In this document: piece by piece, positions 33,190 to 42,365 of the stretch
Numbering within the stretch: position 1 is the stretch's first letter
Layout of the letters: each line of letters opens with the position of its first letter
NCBI RefSeq assembly: GCF_018362775.1
Contig: NZ_JAGYXY010000001.1
Coordinates: forward strand, 263,126-327,125
From: Alistipes montrealensis
GTDB lineage: Bacteria > Bacteroidota > Bacteroidia > Bacteroidales > Rikenellaceae
Length of the DNA stretch: 64,000 nt
Direction: 5' to 3'
Position numbers and translations under genes: made by a program
Notes under the pieces: model-generated
The model's input: the letters and a program-made list of their open reading frames with translations, nothing else
The model's database searches: none
Told to the model about the DNA's origin: nothing

Positions 33190-33221
33190 TCGGCCCGTGC
33201 CGCCCTGCGGCAACCGGACAC

Positions 33222-33254
33222 AAAAAACCTCCGCGTTCGACGCGGAGGTTTTTT
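33222..33254. terminator. Bidirectional terminator
   Basis: A perfect 14 bp stem AAAAAACCTCCGCG / CGCGGAGGTTTTTT with a TTCGA loop between convergent genes ending at 33189 (+) and 33258 (-). Confidence 0.92.
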
Positions 33255-33257
33255 CAT

Positions 33258-33995
33258 TTACTCTTCGATTGCCTTGAAGTCGGTTTTGTACAGGCCGCAG
33301 ATCGGGCAAGTCCAGTCGTCGGGAATCTCTTCGAAAGGCGTTCCCGGCGCGATTCCCGTCTCGGGATCGCCCTTTGCAGGGTCATAGACATAATCGCAGG
33401 CGGTACACTTGTAGCGCTTCGGAATGCAGCGGTCGGCGACCTTGCCCCAGTCGATCAACTCCCAGAATGCAGCCAGGAAATCAGGACGGCGGTTACGGTA
33501 GTCGATGTAGTAGGCATGCTCCCAAACATCGACGGTCATCACCGGGCGCAGGCCGTCGGTCATCGGATTGCCCGCATTCGATTTGGCGACGATCGACAGT
33601 TTTCCGCCCTTATCCATCGCCAGCCAGGCCCATCCGGAGCCGAAAAGCCCTACGGCAGCCTTGGTGAACTGCTCCTTGAAAGCCTCCACCGAACCGAACG
33701 CCTCGATAAGTTTCGCGGCCAGTTTCGCAGGAATCGGCTGCTGGGCGGGAGTCAGCATCTGGAAGAAGAAGGTATGGTTCCAGGCCTGGGCGGCATTGTT
33801 GAAAATACCCCCGTCGGCCTTCCGGACGATTTCGTCGAGCGGCATTTCCTCATAAGGCGTGCCCACAATCAGGTTGTTCAGGTTATTCACATAGGTCTGC
33901 AAATGCTTTCCGTAGTGGTAATCGAAGGTTTCCTTGCTCATCTTCGGAGCAAGCGCTTCCGGTGCGTAAGGAAGCTCAGGCATTGTATGTTTCAT
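33258..33995 (-). CDS. Iron-type superoxide dismutase fused to rubredoxin
   Basis: 245 residues, about 50 longer than an ordinary Fe/Mn superoxide dismutase. Metal ligands are H27, H74, D156 and H160; Gln70 in [13 protein letters not shown] is the iron-type (or cambialistic) signature. The extra C-terminal part (193-242) is a complete rubredoxin: C197-x2-C200 in [12 protein letters not shown] and C230-x2-C233 in WTCPICG. A rubredoxin could feed electrons to the dismutase centre, making it superoxide-reductase-like, or pass them to partners. That is inference. The frame is continuous with no stop between domains. Confidence 0.93.
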   Translation of the reverse strand: MKHTMPELPYAPEALAPKMSKETFDYHYGKHLQTYVNNLNNLIVGTPYEEMPLDEIVRKADGGIFNNAAQAWNHTFFFQMLTPAQQPIPAKLAAKLIEAFGSVEAFKEQFTKAAVGLFGSGWAWLAMDKGGKLSIVAKSNAGNPMTDGLRPVMTVDVWEHAYYIDYRNRRPDFLAAFWELIDWGKVADRCIPKRYKCTACDYVYDPAKGDPETGIAPGTPFEEIPDDWTCPICGLYKTDFKAIEE

Positions 33996-34106
33996 AGTCG
34001 TGTAAATTAAAGTTTGCCCTAATTTAGCGAAAATTCCGATCGGTTACTACATCGAACCGAAAATGATTATCAATTAAACGAATTATAGCCTTTTGCAGCA
34101 ACAAAA

Positions 34107-34130
34107 AACGGGGACTTCCAAGTCCCCGTT
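34107..34130 (-). terminator. Terminator of the barrel/TPR operon
   Basis: AACGGGGACTT / AAGTCCCCGTT stem followed by a T-run on the minus strand, 27 bases after the stop at 34157. Confidence 0.8.
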
Positions 34131-34156
34131 ATGCAAACCGTCCCCGGTAAAAAGGC

Positions 34157-35902
34157 TTAGAAATTCGCCTTGATGCCCACCGTGAAGTTGGCTCCCAGTT
34201 CGGGATACCACGGATATTCGTACAGGCGGCGGTTGATGAGGTTGCACCCCTCGGCAAAGAGCGTCACTCGGCCCGAAACCTTCCAGTCGAAATTGACCCG
34301 CAGGTCGACTGCAAAGGGGGCTTCGAAAGAGGGTCCGTGAGCCGGTTCTACGGTATCGGTCGTAGCCAAAAGATCGATTACCGTCCAGCGGCGGACGCTT
34401 TGTATCAGCGCCTTCACGCCGAACGAAACCTTGCGTCCTTCGTAAGCAACGCCCAGATTGCCCTCAAACGAAGGAGCGCCGTTTTTCAGATCCGTTTCGT
34501 CGTTGTAGAGATAACCGTGCACACCCAGGTCGAATTTCAGCACGCTGACAGGCCTAAACTCGATTTCGCCGTTGAACGAAGTGACGGTCTGCCGCGCCAT
34601 TACAGGGACGAAGGCTCCTCCGAAAATTTCAAGGAACGCCGGATCATCCGACAAACTCCGGTAAGTAGTCCAGTAAAGATGGTTGTCCCGGATCGAAACC
34701 CCGGCGTAAACGCGGTAGTTGAAGCGGCTGCGCCACAGGCTGCCGCCCAGTCCGAGGCGGAAATTGTAGTCGACCGAACTCTTGTCGAGCCACATCGAAG
34801 AAGCGACATAGGGATTCTCCAGCGTCAGGGCCCGGAAATCGTTCGGTTTCACAGCTCCGTCGGCCTCGAAGAAGGGTTTCAGTCCCGGCGTTCCGAGGTT
34901 GAAATCGAGCCGGGCATAAGGGATGATATAGTTTTCGGATTTCACACGCGAATCGGGAACCTGGTCCCCGGACTCAAGGCGGTCGTGGTAATAGTCGGCT
35001 CCCACGTCGAGGCGCACCACGCCTCCGGCAAAACCGTAGCGCAGGGCAGCGTGGATCAACTGTTGGTTCCGCTCCGAAATGGATTTCTGCCCGGCCAGCC
35101 GTTCATAACCCGCTTCGAGCGAAAAATGGCTGCGGCCGAACCCGCGGGCGATTTTAGCCCGGGCTTCGAGCGTCGTTTGACGCGCCTTGTCGTTGTACTC
35201 CGGCCATTCGGAGTGGTCGAAGAAGAATCCTCCGCGCAAGGCGATTTCGAAGTTCGTGCGGCTCAGGTCCTGGAAATTATCCCCGAAGCGAACCGCAACG
35301 TTCGCATCGCCGTAGTCGTTCATTCCGCCCGGCTTGATCAACGATTCGAAAGTCTCGCCGGCATAGGCCCCGTAGCGGTGATACATCCGGTTGTCGTAAT
35401 AAATATCGCCTTCGAGGATATGACGGCCGAAATACTTGCCCGCAGCGGCTCCGATACGGTTGAACATCCGCGTGGAATTATTCTTCACGCCGAAGTTGTT
35501 TTTGATCTTGGCATACTGCCCCTCGTGGTTGATATATCCCACGATGTAACCCGTCGAGGGATTCTGCGACGAAGCATAGAAATCCAGCACCGAGTTGAGC
35601 GGATAGCCCGCTCCGGCCTTCACGTAGAACGGCAGCGGACGGTTGAATTCCCAGTAAGTCACCGTCGCGGGACGGATCGGACGCGTCGAAAGCGTCGTCC
35701 GCAGCGACAGCGGCGTAATGGTGTAATCTATTTCAGGGCGCATGCGCGCCGTATCGGTCATGTCGGGCTCGACGGCCAGTTTCGAGGCGCTCTCCACCTT
35801 CGGAACATAGGCTTTGGTCACCTCGACCTGTTTTTCGACCTGCGCCGCAGCCAGTTGCGGCAGCACCGCCGCGAAGGCGGCCGCTATCAGAATCTTCTTC
35901 AT
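34157..35902 (-). CDS. Outer-membrane beta-barrel protein (TonB-receptor-like, no plug)
   Basis: 581 residues with a signal peptide (cleavage near LAAAQ at 20). A short N-terminal region (VEKQVEVTKAYVPKVESASK) precedes a long series of amphipathic strands, with a final GANFTVGIKANF ending in Phe. No plug domain is visible, so it resembles only the barrel part of TonB-dependent receptors. The frame extends upstream to 35989, but ATG 35902 gives the signal peptide. The start lies 2 bases after the TPR gene stop, so the two are translationally linked. Confidence 0.78.
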   Translation of the reverse strand: MKKILIAAAFAAVLPQLAAAQVEKQVEVTKAYVPKVESASKLAVEPDMTDTARMRPEIDYTITPLSLRTTLSTRPIRPATVTYWEFNRPLPFYVKAGAGYPLNSVLDFYASSQNPSTGYIVGYINHEGQYAKIKNNFGVKNNSTRMFNRIGAAAGKYFGRHILEGDIYYDNRMYHRYGAYAGETFESLIKPGGMNDYGDANVAVRFGDNFQDLSRTNFEIALRGGFFFDHSEWPEYNDKARQTTLEARAKIARGFGRSHFSLEAGYERLAGQKSISERNQQLIHAALRYGFAGGVVRLDVGADYYHDRLESGDQVPDSRVKSENYIIPYARLDFNLGTPGLKPFFEADGAVKPNDFRALTLENPYVASSMWLDKSSVDYNFRLGLGGSLWRSRFNYRVYAGVSIRDNHLYWTTYRSLSDDPAFLEIFGGAFVPVMARQTVTSFNGEIEFRPVSVLKFDLGVHGYLYNDETDLKNGAPSFEGNLGVAYEGRKVSFGVKALIQSVRRWTVIDLLATTDTVEPAHGPSFEAPFAVDLRVNFDWKVSGRVTLFAEGCNLINRRLYEYPWYPELGANFTVGIKANF

Positions 35903-35904
35903 CG

Positions 35905-38883
35905 TCAGTTGAGTTTTGCGATTCGCGCCTTCGCTTCGTCCACGATGCCGTCGTCGGCAGGCGAATATCCGTCGGCGACACTCTGCCACGTTGCCCGGGC
36001 TTGGAAATTATCCCCTTTCTTCACATACACGTCGCCCAGCAGGATAAAGGCTTTGGCCAGCCAGTAGGCCTGCGGTTCCCGCTCCGAGAAGGCGAAGACC
36101 TCCTTTTCGGTCTTGTTCATATCGCCGCCCTCGAACGTGGATTCGATCACGTAATAGGCAGCCTCGGAACCCTCTTTGGTCCGCACGTCCTTGGCCAGTT
36201 CCTTGTAGAGTTTCACCGCTTCGTCGCGACGGCCTTCTGCGCGCAACTGCCCGGCCCAGGCGTATTTCGCTTCACGGAGCGCCACGGCTCCCGCATCGGC
36301 ATGGCCGCAGACATCGGCGGCCATTTCGGCGATTTTCGTCCCGTCGCCACCGGCCACCGTGGCACGCACATACCCCTTCATGGCATCTTCGCGGCCCGTG
36401 ATGGTCGGCGCCGCGTCGTAAAGCCTGCGGTAAGCCGAAGCGGCCTCCTCCCAGCGTTTGTCGGCATAGGTCATTTCGGCGAGTTTCTCCAGCACGGCGA
36501 CCGTGTACTGGGTCGTACCCTGGCCGGCCAGCGCCGTGAGCGCTTCGATAGCCTCCTCGCGCTCGCCCGAACGGAGGTAACAGTCGCTCAGGTAGTAGAG
36601 GGCATCGGTCATGTAATAGCCCTTCGGGTAGCTCTTCACATAGCTGCGCAGCGACTTCGCGGCGGCATCCCGATGTCCGTCGAGGTAAAGCTTCTGTGCC
36701 GCGGCGAACGACAGCGAGTCGCGTGAAAGGGCCGTCAGGTCGCTCTCCACGCCGGCTTTGGCGGCATAGTCGAAATAAGCGTCGGCATCGCCCTGCGAAA
36801 CGTAAATCTCGCGGATCGACTGCATCGCCCCCTTGGCTTCGGAGGATTGGGGCGATACCCCGACCACCATATCGTAGTATTTGAGCGATTTTTGCTTGTC
36901 GCCGAGGTTCAGGTAAGCCAGTCCGAGGTCAGACAACGCCTGTGTGTAACGCGGCGAGGAGGGATAGGCCGCCACGAACTTTTCGAGCTGCGCGGCGCCT
37001 TCGGCATACTTCTCCTGTGCGATGAAACTGCGGCCCAGTTCATAGGAAGCTTCATCGGCATAATCGCCGCCCGAAGCGATGATCTGCCGCAGGGCCTGCT
37101 GTTTCTGGTCCGTACGGCCCAGGATACCGAGCGTCACGGCCCGCTTGTAACGGGCATACTGCTGTTCGGGGGTCCCCAGGGCGATCGCCTTGTCGTACTC
37201 CCCCACGGCCGCCTCGAAACGACGGTCGGAATAGGCCACGTCGCCCAACCGGTTGTAGGCGTCGGCCCGGTAGCGGTCGCGCGCAGGATACGCGGAGAGG
37301 AACTTGTCGAACGAACTTTGCGCCTGCCGGAGGTCGTTGCGGTCGAAAGCGCAGTAACCGAGGTTGTACCACGCCATCGCGTACTCCCGCTCGGTGCGGG
37401 GCGCACGCTTCAGGTAGGCGTTATATTTGGCGGCGGCCACCGGATAGTCGCCCTGTGCAAAGGCGATCTCACCCTGCCAGAAAGAATTCAGGGCCGTGTA
37501 TTTGGGACTGACGTTCACCGCAGCGGATTCCGCGAGGTAACGCTGCGCAGACGGCATGTCGCCCGCCTTGTAAGCCTCCAGTCCACGGAAATAGGTAATC
37601 TTCTGCAATGCCGCGCGGATGTCGGCATCCCCCGTAGGCATCTGTTTGATGGCCCGGTAGGCAGCATCGTAGTCGCGGGAGTTGTAGTAGGCGGCAATCA
37701 GCAGCGTGCGGGCCTCCCCGACGCGCGGCGACGAGGGATAACGGTCGATGTAACGCATCAGCACGTTGATAGCCCCGTTGAAAGCGCCGCCGCCCAACTC
37801 GTATTGCAGTTTGGCGTAGTTGAACAACGCATCCTCGGCAATCGCCGCATCGAGCGACTCGTCCGAAGCCATTGCAAAAGCCTGCATCGCCGACTCCTTG
37901 TCCCCGGCGCGCAGGTAACAGTCGGCCAGGTGGTAGGAGGCGTTCTGCGTCAGCGCGTCTTCGGCGCCGCACGCCTTACGCAGCCACTCCGCAGCCTCGG
38001 GATAACGGGCCGTACGGTAGAGCGAGAAACCCATCAGGTAGCTCGCGTCGCGGTCCATTTCACCGCCGGCAGCCTTGAAGGCCGCCAGGTGGTCGAGGGT
38101 CTTGTTGTAATCTTCGAGGTGGAACCACGACTCGGCTATCACGCGTTCCAGTTCGGCGCGCCGTTCGGGAACGGCCCGGCGGGCCAGCGCTTCGCCGTTT
38201 TCGACCACATAGCGGTAGTTACCCTCGCGGAACTCGATCTGCAGGAGGTAATAAGGAACCACGTCGCGATAGGCGTCGCTGCGCGCGAGCGCCGTGAAGC
38301 CCTGCTTCGCACGGCCGTAACGCCCCTCGGCGTAATCGATATACGCTTTGTAGTAGCACGCATGGTCCGCATATTCGCTGCGGCTGCCAATGCGGTCGAA
38401 ATAACCGTAAGCTTTCGGATAATCTTCCTCCGCAAACTCGACGTAACCCATGCGGATATCGTATTGTTCCCGGCGCGATGCGCTCAGCGCCTTGTATTCG
38501 GTCTTTTCGAAAGCCTCGCGGGCCTTCTTCATGTTCCCCGCAGCGCAGTAGAACGAGCCGAGAGCGAAACGCACGTCGTTGGCATAGACCGATTCGGGAT
38601 AACGATCCGAGAATGTCCGCAGCGCCCCTTCGGCATCGGGGCTTCCCAATTCCACGGCGCAGGCGGCCAGGTAAAATTCGACCTCCTGGGCCAGCAGGCG
38701 GTCCGACGGGGTCAGCGCAGCCCTGACACGCAGGAATTCCTGCCGGGCGTCGCTCCAGCGGCCGTAATCGAACAGGTCACGGGCGCGGCCTGCGAGTGTC
38801 TCTATTTCAGGCCCGGCGGCCTGCGCCCCGAAAGCGCACGCCGCAAAGGCGAAGGTCAGCAATACAATCCGGAATTTTCGCAT
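35905..38883 (-). CDS. Large exported TPR protein
   Basis: 992 residues. Signal peptide (about 1-21, ending AFGAQAAG), then more than twenty tetratricopeptide-like helical hairpins through the C-terminus. Typical repeats include YYLADCYLRAG, AWYNLGYCAFDRNDL, AYNRLGDVAYSDRRF and SDLGLAYLNLGDKQKS. The frame is open upstream to 39051, but ATG 38883 follows the promoter box. It probably works in the periplasm as a scaffold with the outer-membrane barrel encoded 2 bases downstream. The specific process is unknown. Confidence 0.85.
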   Translation of the reverse strand: MRKFRIVLLTFAFAACAFGAQAAGPEIETLAGRARDLFDYGRWSDARQEFLRVRAALTPSDRLLAQEVEFYLAACAVELGSPDAEGALRTFSDRYPESVYANDVRFALGSFYCAAGNMKKAREAFEKTEYKALSASRREQYDIRMGYVEFAEEDYPKAYGYFDRIGSRSEYADHACYYKAYIDYAEGRYGRAKQGFTALARSDAYRDVVPYYLLQIEFREGNYRYVVENGEALARRAVPERRAELERVIAESWFHLEDYNKTLDHLAAFKAAGGEMDRDASYLMGFSLYRTARYPEAAEWLRKACGAEDALTQNASYHLADCYLRAGDKESAMQAFAMASDESLDAAIAEDALFNYAKLQYELGGGAFNGAINVLMRYIDRYPSSPRVGEARTLLIAAYYNSRDYDAAYRAIKQMPTGDADIRAALQKITYFRGLEAYKAGDMPSAQRYLAESAAVNVSPKYTALNSFWQGEIAFAQGDYPVAAAKYNAYLKRAPRTEREYAMAWYNLGYCAFDRNDLRQAQSSFDKFLSAYPARDRYRADAYNRLGDVAYSDRRFEAAVGEYDKAIALGTPEQQYARYKRAVTLGILGRTDQKQQALRQIIASGGDYADEASYELGRSFIAQEKYAEGAAQLEKFVAAYPSSPRYTQALSDLGLAYLNLGDKQKSLKYYDMVVGVSPQSSEAKGAMQSIREIYVSQGDADAYFDYAAKAGVESDLTALSRDSLSFAAAQKLYLDGHRDAAAKSLRSYVKSYPKGYYMTDALYYLSDCYLRSGEREEAIEALTALAGQGTTQYTVAVLEKLAEMTYADKRWEEAASAYRRLYDAAPTITGREDAMKGYVRATVAGGDGTKIAEMAADVCGHADAGAVALREAKYAWAGQLRAEGRRDEAVKLYKELAKDVRTKEGSEAAYYVIESTFEGGDMNKTEKEVFAFSEREPQAYWLAKAFILLGDVYVKKGDNFQARATWQSVADGYSPADDGIVDEAKARIAKLN

Positions 38884-38908
38884 ACGCACATATTCTCTAA
38901 TAGACGGG

Positions 38909-38916
38909 CAAATATA
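38909..38916 (-). promoter_or_regulatory. Promoter -7 box for the TPR/barrel operon
   Basis: TATATTTG on the minus strand, 26 bases before the ATG at 38883. The partner box is not clear. Confidence 0.55.
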
Positions 38917-39049
38917 CGAATTTTTGCCCATAAAAAATATACCCTTTCGCCGATAATAGCAAATATGGCCCATTTTATATTTCATTTGAAAAATACAAAG
39001 ACATAAACGCTGTATTCCGATATAAATCGCTAACTTAGCACGTCCAAAC

Positions 39050-40602
39050 ATGCGTCCAATGAATTTTCATTTCTTCCGACACCGAACCACAGCGTCTTCC
39101 GGGACGGACTGCGCCATGCCTTCCGGGAAAGATACCCTGAGTCTGCTGTCGATTGCGTCGGTCTCGGCGACTCCCGACGGCAAAATACTTGAAATTAACG
39201 ACCGGGCCCGCAGGGACCTGTGTATCGGAGGGGGGGGGAAATCCCTCTAAGCATTTCCGGTCTGTTCTCGGTCTGCTACGGCAAACAGGACCTCATACCT
39301 GAGATTTTCGACCGGCTCCGGCGACATGACGATCCCGGCGACCTGCCCGAATGGACCACCCTCCGCCGCTGCGATTCCGACCTGAAATTCTACATCCAGG
39401 GCCGTTTCATCGGCCGATACGACGATCGCGGGCGGCTGCACCGCGTACAGTTCCTGTTCCGCAACATCGGAGAAGAGATAACCCGTCGGTTCGTGCTCGA
39501 CATGGCACTGGCGCAGACCCGGATTTTTCCGTGGTTCTTCGACCCCGACGACAACAAAATGACCATCGACGCACGCTGGTTCAGGCATCTGGGAATCGCC
39601 GACACGGCCGACACGATAAGCGCCGAAACGTTTTTCGGATTCGTGCACCCCGATGACCGGGCAATGCTGCTGGATGCCTTCACCCGGCAGCTTTCGGGCG
39701 CCCTCGACGACAAGTGGTACAGCTACCGCCTGCGGCGCGGCGACGGAGAGTGGGAGTGGTTCGAAACCCAATCGGTCTACCTGGGCCGGAGCGACGACGG
39801 TTCGCCCTGCCGCGTGGTCGGAATCTGCCAAAGCATCCAGAGCCACAAAACCATCGAAAACACCCTGATCGAAGCACGCGACAGGGCGCGCGAAAGCGAC
39901 CGGCTAAAAAGCATGTTCCTGGCCAACATGAGTCACGAAATCCGTACGCCGCTCAACGCCATCATCGGATTTGCCAACCTGCTGACCAACGAGGAATACC
40001 CGTCGGACGAAAATGAGAAAAAGGAGTACAGCCGCCTGATCACCACCAACGGCGAACAACTGCTGCGCCTGATTTCAGACATCCTCGACCTCTCGAAGAT
40101 CGAATCCAACACCATGGAGTTCAACTTCGCCAACTTCTCGGTAACGGCGCTCCTGACCGACATCTACCAGGCCCAGAAGCTGAACATGAGGCCCGGCGTC
40201 GAACTGCGGCTCGAACTTCCCGATGAGGATATCCGCATCGACACCGACGCCGAGAGGCTCAAACAGGTGATCAACAACCTGATCAACAACGCCGTAAAAT
40301 TCACCGACAAAGGCAGCATCACATTCGGCTGCCGTACCTGCGGGAACGGCACGACGGCCGAATTGTTCGTAAACGACACGGGCCGCGGGATCGAAGAAGA
40401 ACACCTCGAACGGATTTTCGACCGGTTTTACAAGGCGGACAGTTTTGTAAAAGGCGTAGGACTGGGCCTTTCGATCTGCCGCACCATCGCCGAAAGCCTG
40501 GGCGGAAGCATCTCCGTAACCTCCCGGCCGGGCCAGGGAACGCGCTTCACGCTCCGCCACCCGTTACGCCAGCCACAGCCCGAAGCTGAAGCCGTATCCT
40601 GA
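39050..40602 (+). pseudogene. PAS sensor histidine kinase split at a poly-G tract
   Basis: Reading from ATG 39050, 66 codons run into TAA at 39248-39250 just after a run of nine G. The kinase continues in another frame from about 39220 to 40602. One extra G, or two fewer, would join them into a protein of about 517 residues. It would contain an N-terminal PAS-like domain broken by the tract, a PAS_3 domain (about 135-230, WFRHLGIADTADT), HisKA (His in MSHEIRTPLNAIIGF), and HATPase_c with N-box NNLINNAVKF, DTGRGIEEE and GLGLSICRT. No receiver or membrane segment is seen, so it is a soluble kinase. A GTG at 39220 with AGGGA upstream might start a shortened kinase. Confidence 0.8.
39230..39238 (+). 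repeat. Run of nine G inside the histidine kinase gene
   Basis: The homopolymer lies at the exact point where the reading frame switches between the two halves of the kinase. Confidence 0.9.
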
Positions 40603-40668
40603 ACCGCTGTACGGAAAAAGGTACGGAATTTGCCTCTCATCTGTCGTTCAACAAAAATTCCGAGACTT

Positions 40669-41076
40669 ATGATCGAAAAAGTAACTTTGCAAATGACCGT
40701 GGATGGAAAATTCCAGGTCGAAGGCGGCTCCGGGTGCGAGGCGATGAACCCCAAGAAGCTGCTGCTCTACGCCGCCGCCCAGTGTTCGGGCCAGACGGCG
40801 CTGATGATCATGCAGAAAGAGCGCATCACGCCCAAGCGCTTCGAAATCAGCTACTCGGGCGATTTATCTACCGAGAAGATTCAATCGGAAAGCGTATACC
40901 GCTCGTTCCATGTGGTTTACAACATCGAGTGCGATACCGAAGACAACCAGGCGAAGGTCAGCCGCGCAGCCGAACTGACGCATGAGAAATACTGCGGCAT
41001 GGTGCAGATGCTGCGCAAAATTGCGCCCGTATCGCAGGAAATCGCCGTAGTCAGCACCGAACCTGCAAAAGCGTAA
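40669..41076 (+). CDS. OsmC-family protein
   Basis: 135 residues. The OsmC/Ohr fold is indicated by the helix AAAQCSGQTALMIMQKE with its Cys and a second Cys in THEKYCGMVQML, the usual redox pair in peroxide-reducing members. Start at ATG 40669; the open frame extends to 40630 without support. It probably reduces organic hydroperoxides in the cytoplasm, though many OsmC proteins have untested roles. It lies 66 bases after the kinase gene. Confidence 0.87.
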   Translation: MIEKVTLQMTVDGKFQVEGGSGCEAMNPKKLLLYAAAQCSGQTALMIMQKERITPKRFEISYSGDLSTEKIQSESVYRSFHVVYNIECDTEDNQAKVSRAAELTHEKYCGMVQMLRKIAPVSQEIAVVSTEPAKA

Positions 41077-41094
41077 AAAGCACTGAAAAGCAAT

Positions 41095-41127
41095 AAAAAG
41101 AGCCGGGATTGTTCCCGGCTCTTTTTT
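41095..41127. terminator. Bidirectional terminator
   Basis: A 14 bp stem AAAAAGAGCCGGGA / TCCCGGCTCTTTTT with a 4-base loop between convergent genes ending at 41076 (+) and 41127 (-). Confidence 0.9.
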
Positions 41128-42365
41128 TACTGCGCCGTAATGCGCTGGTAATCCGACACGGCGACGGCGTAATTGTAGTGCGCCCGGATGGCGTTGGAGT
41201 ACAACTGAATCCAACTCAACTGGGCCTGCAATACATCCAGGATGGTCGCCATGCCTTCACCGTAGGAGTAAGTGCTGATTTCGAGGTTCTCGCCCGCGAT
41301 GCGGAGGCTCTGCTCCGAAGCATCGACCTGCGCACGGCTCTGTACGATGGCTGTCCAGCCGTTCATCTCCTGCCGTACGATGTCGTCGTGCATGAGCGCG
41401 GCGTTCCACTCCTGTTGCTGCTGCACGGCACGCGCAGCCCCCACGGCCCGGCGGCGTTCGCCCCAATGGAAAATCGGCACGGAGAGCTTCACGAAAGCCG
41501 ATCCGTCGACATAAGTCGCACCCGTACTGTTGGGATAATAGGGCTGCCACATGCCGCCTACCCCGACGCTCAACTGGGGATTGAACGGCGCGCGGACAGC
41601 CTTGATCCCCGCCTCGGCCTGCGCCGAGCGCAGTTGCGCGGCGGCATAGTCGGGACGCCGTTCCAGCGCCTCGGCCGCCACCACCCGCCCGGGCATCGGC
41701 AGCGAATCGCGGATACCCTGGACGAGGCGTACGCCGAGCGCGGCATCGGTTCCGCGGAGAATGTTGAAATTGTGGAGCGCCACCTGGTAGTTCTGTTCGG
41801 CGCTCACGAGCGAATATTCGGCTTCGCTCAACCGGGCGTCGATCATCAGCACGTCGCCTTTGGCGATGTAACCTTCGGAGAAGCGGCGGTCTACGACCTC
41901 CTTGAGCGAACGGATGATCGCAACGTACTGACGCATCGAAGCGGCGTAGAGTTCCACGGCCGAGAGGTTCCAGTAGGCATAGTCGGCGGCGTAACGCACA
42001 TCGAGGCGCGAAAATTCCTCGTCGCACAGCGCGATGTCGTAACCCAGTTCGGCCTGCTCGGCGGCAGCCCGCACCGCGCCGCCGCCGTAAACGGTCTGCA
42101 CCAACTGCGGCAGCAGGCTGAACGTCCAGTGCTCGATGCCGTCGAAATGGCGCAGCGTAGCCGTAAAACTGCCGTCCATCGACAACCGCGGCAGATAACC
42201 CGTACGGGCCTGCCCCACTGTCTCTGCCGCTGCATCCCGCTTCGAGGCGGCGATCTTCAGTTGCCAACTGTAATCGGCGACGGCCGTGCGGTAGTCGGTA
42301 AGCGAAGTCTGTCCCAGCGCCGGCACACAGAGGCACAAAGCGAATATCGAAACGATTTTTCTCAT
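41127..42365 (-). CDS. TolC-family outer-membrane efflux protein
   Basis: 412 residues with a signal peptide (cleavage near ALGQ at 19). Two OEP repeats of long amphipathic helices alternate with short barrel strands (RTGYLPRLSMDGSF; PFNPQLSVGVGGMW). It forms the outer-membrane channel of the tripartite pump whose other parts are encoded directly upstream. Its start overlaps the RND stop by 4 bases. Confidence 0.9.
   Translation of the reverse strand: MRKIVSIFALCLCVPALGQTSLTDYRTAVADYSWQLKIAASKRDAAAETVGQARTGYLPRLSMDGSFTATLRHFDGIEHWTFSLLPQLVQTVYGGGAVRAAAEQAELGYDIALCDEEFSRLDVRYAADYAYWNLSAVELYAASMRQYVAIIRSLKEVVDRRFSEGYIAKGDVLMIDARLSEAEYSLVSAEQNYQVALHNFNILRGTDAALGVRLVQGIRDSLPMPGRVVAAEALERRPDYAAAQLRSAQAEAGIKAVRAPFNPQLSVGVGGMWQPYYPNSTGATYVDGSAFVKLSVPIFHWGERRRAVGAARAVQQQQEWNAALMHDDIVRQEMNGWTAIVQSRAQVDASEQSLRIAGENLEISTYSYGEGMATILDVLQAQLSWIQLYSNAIRAHYNYAVAVSDYQRITAQ

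Noticed and set aside
36847..39006. 719-codon plus-strand open frame opposite the TPR gene
   Set aside because: Antisense shadow of the TPR repeats, without domain or start support.
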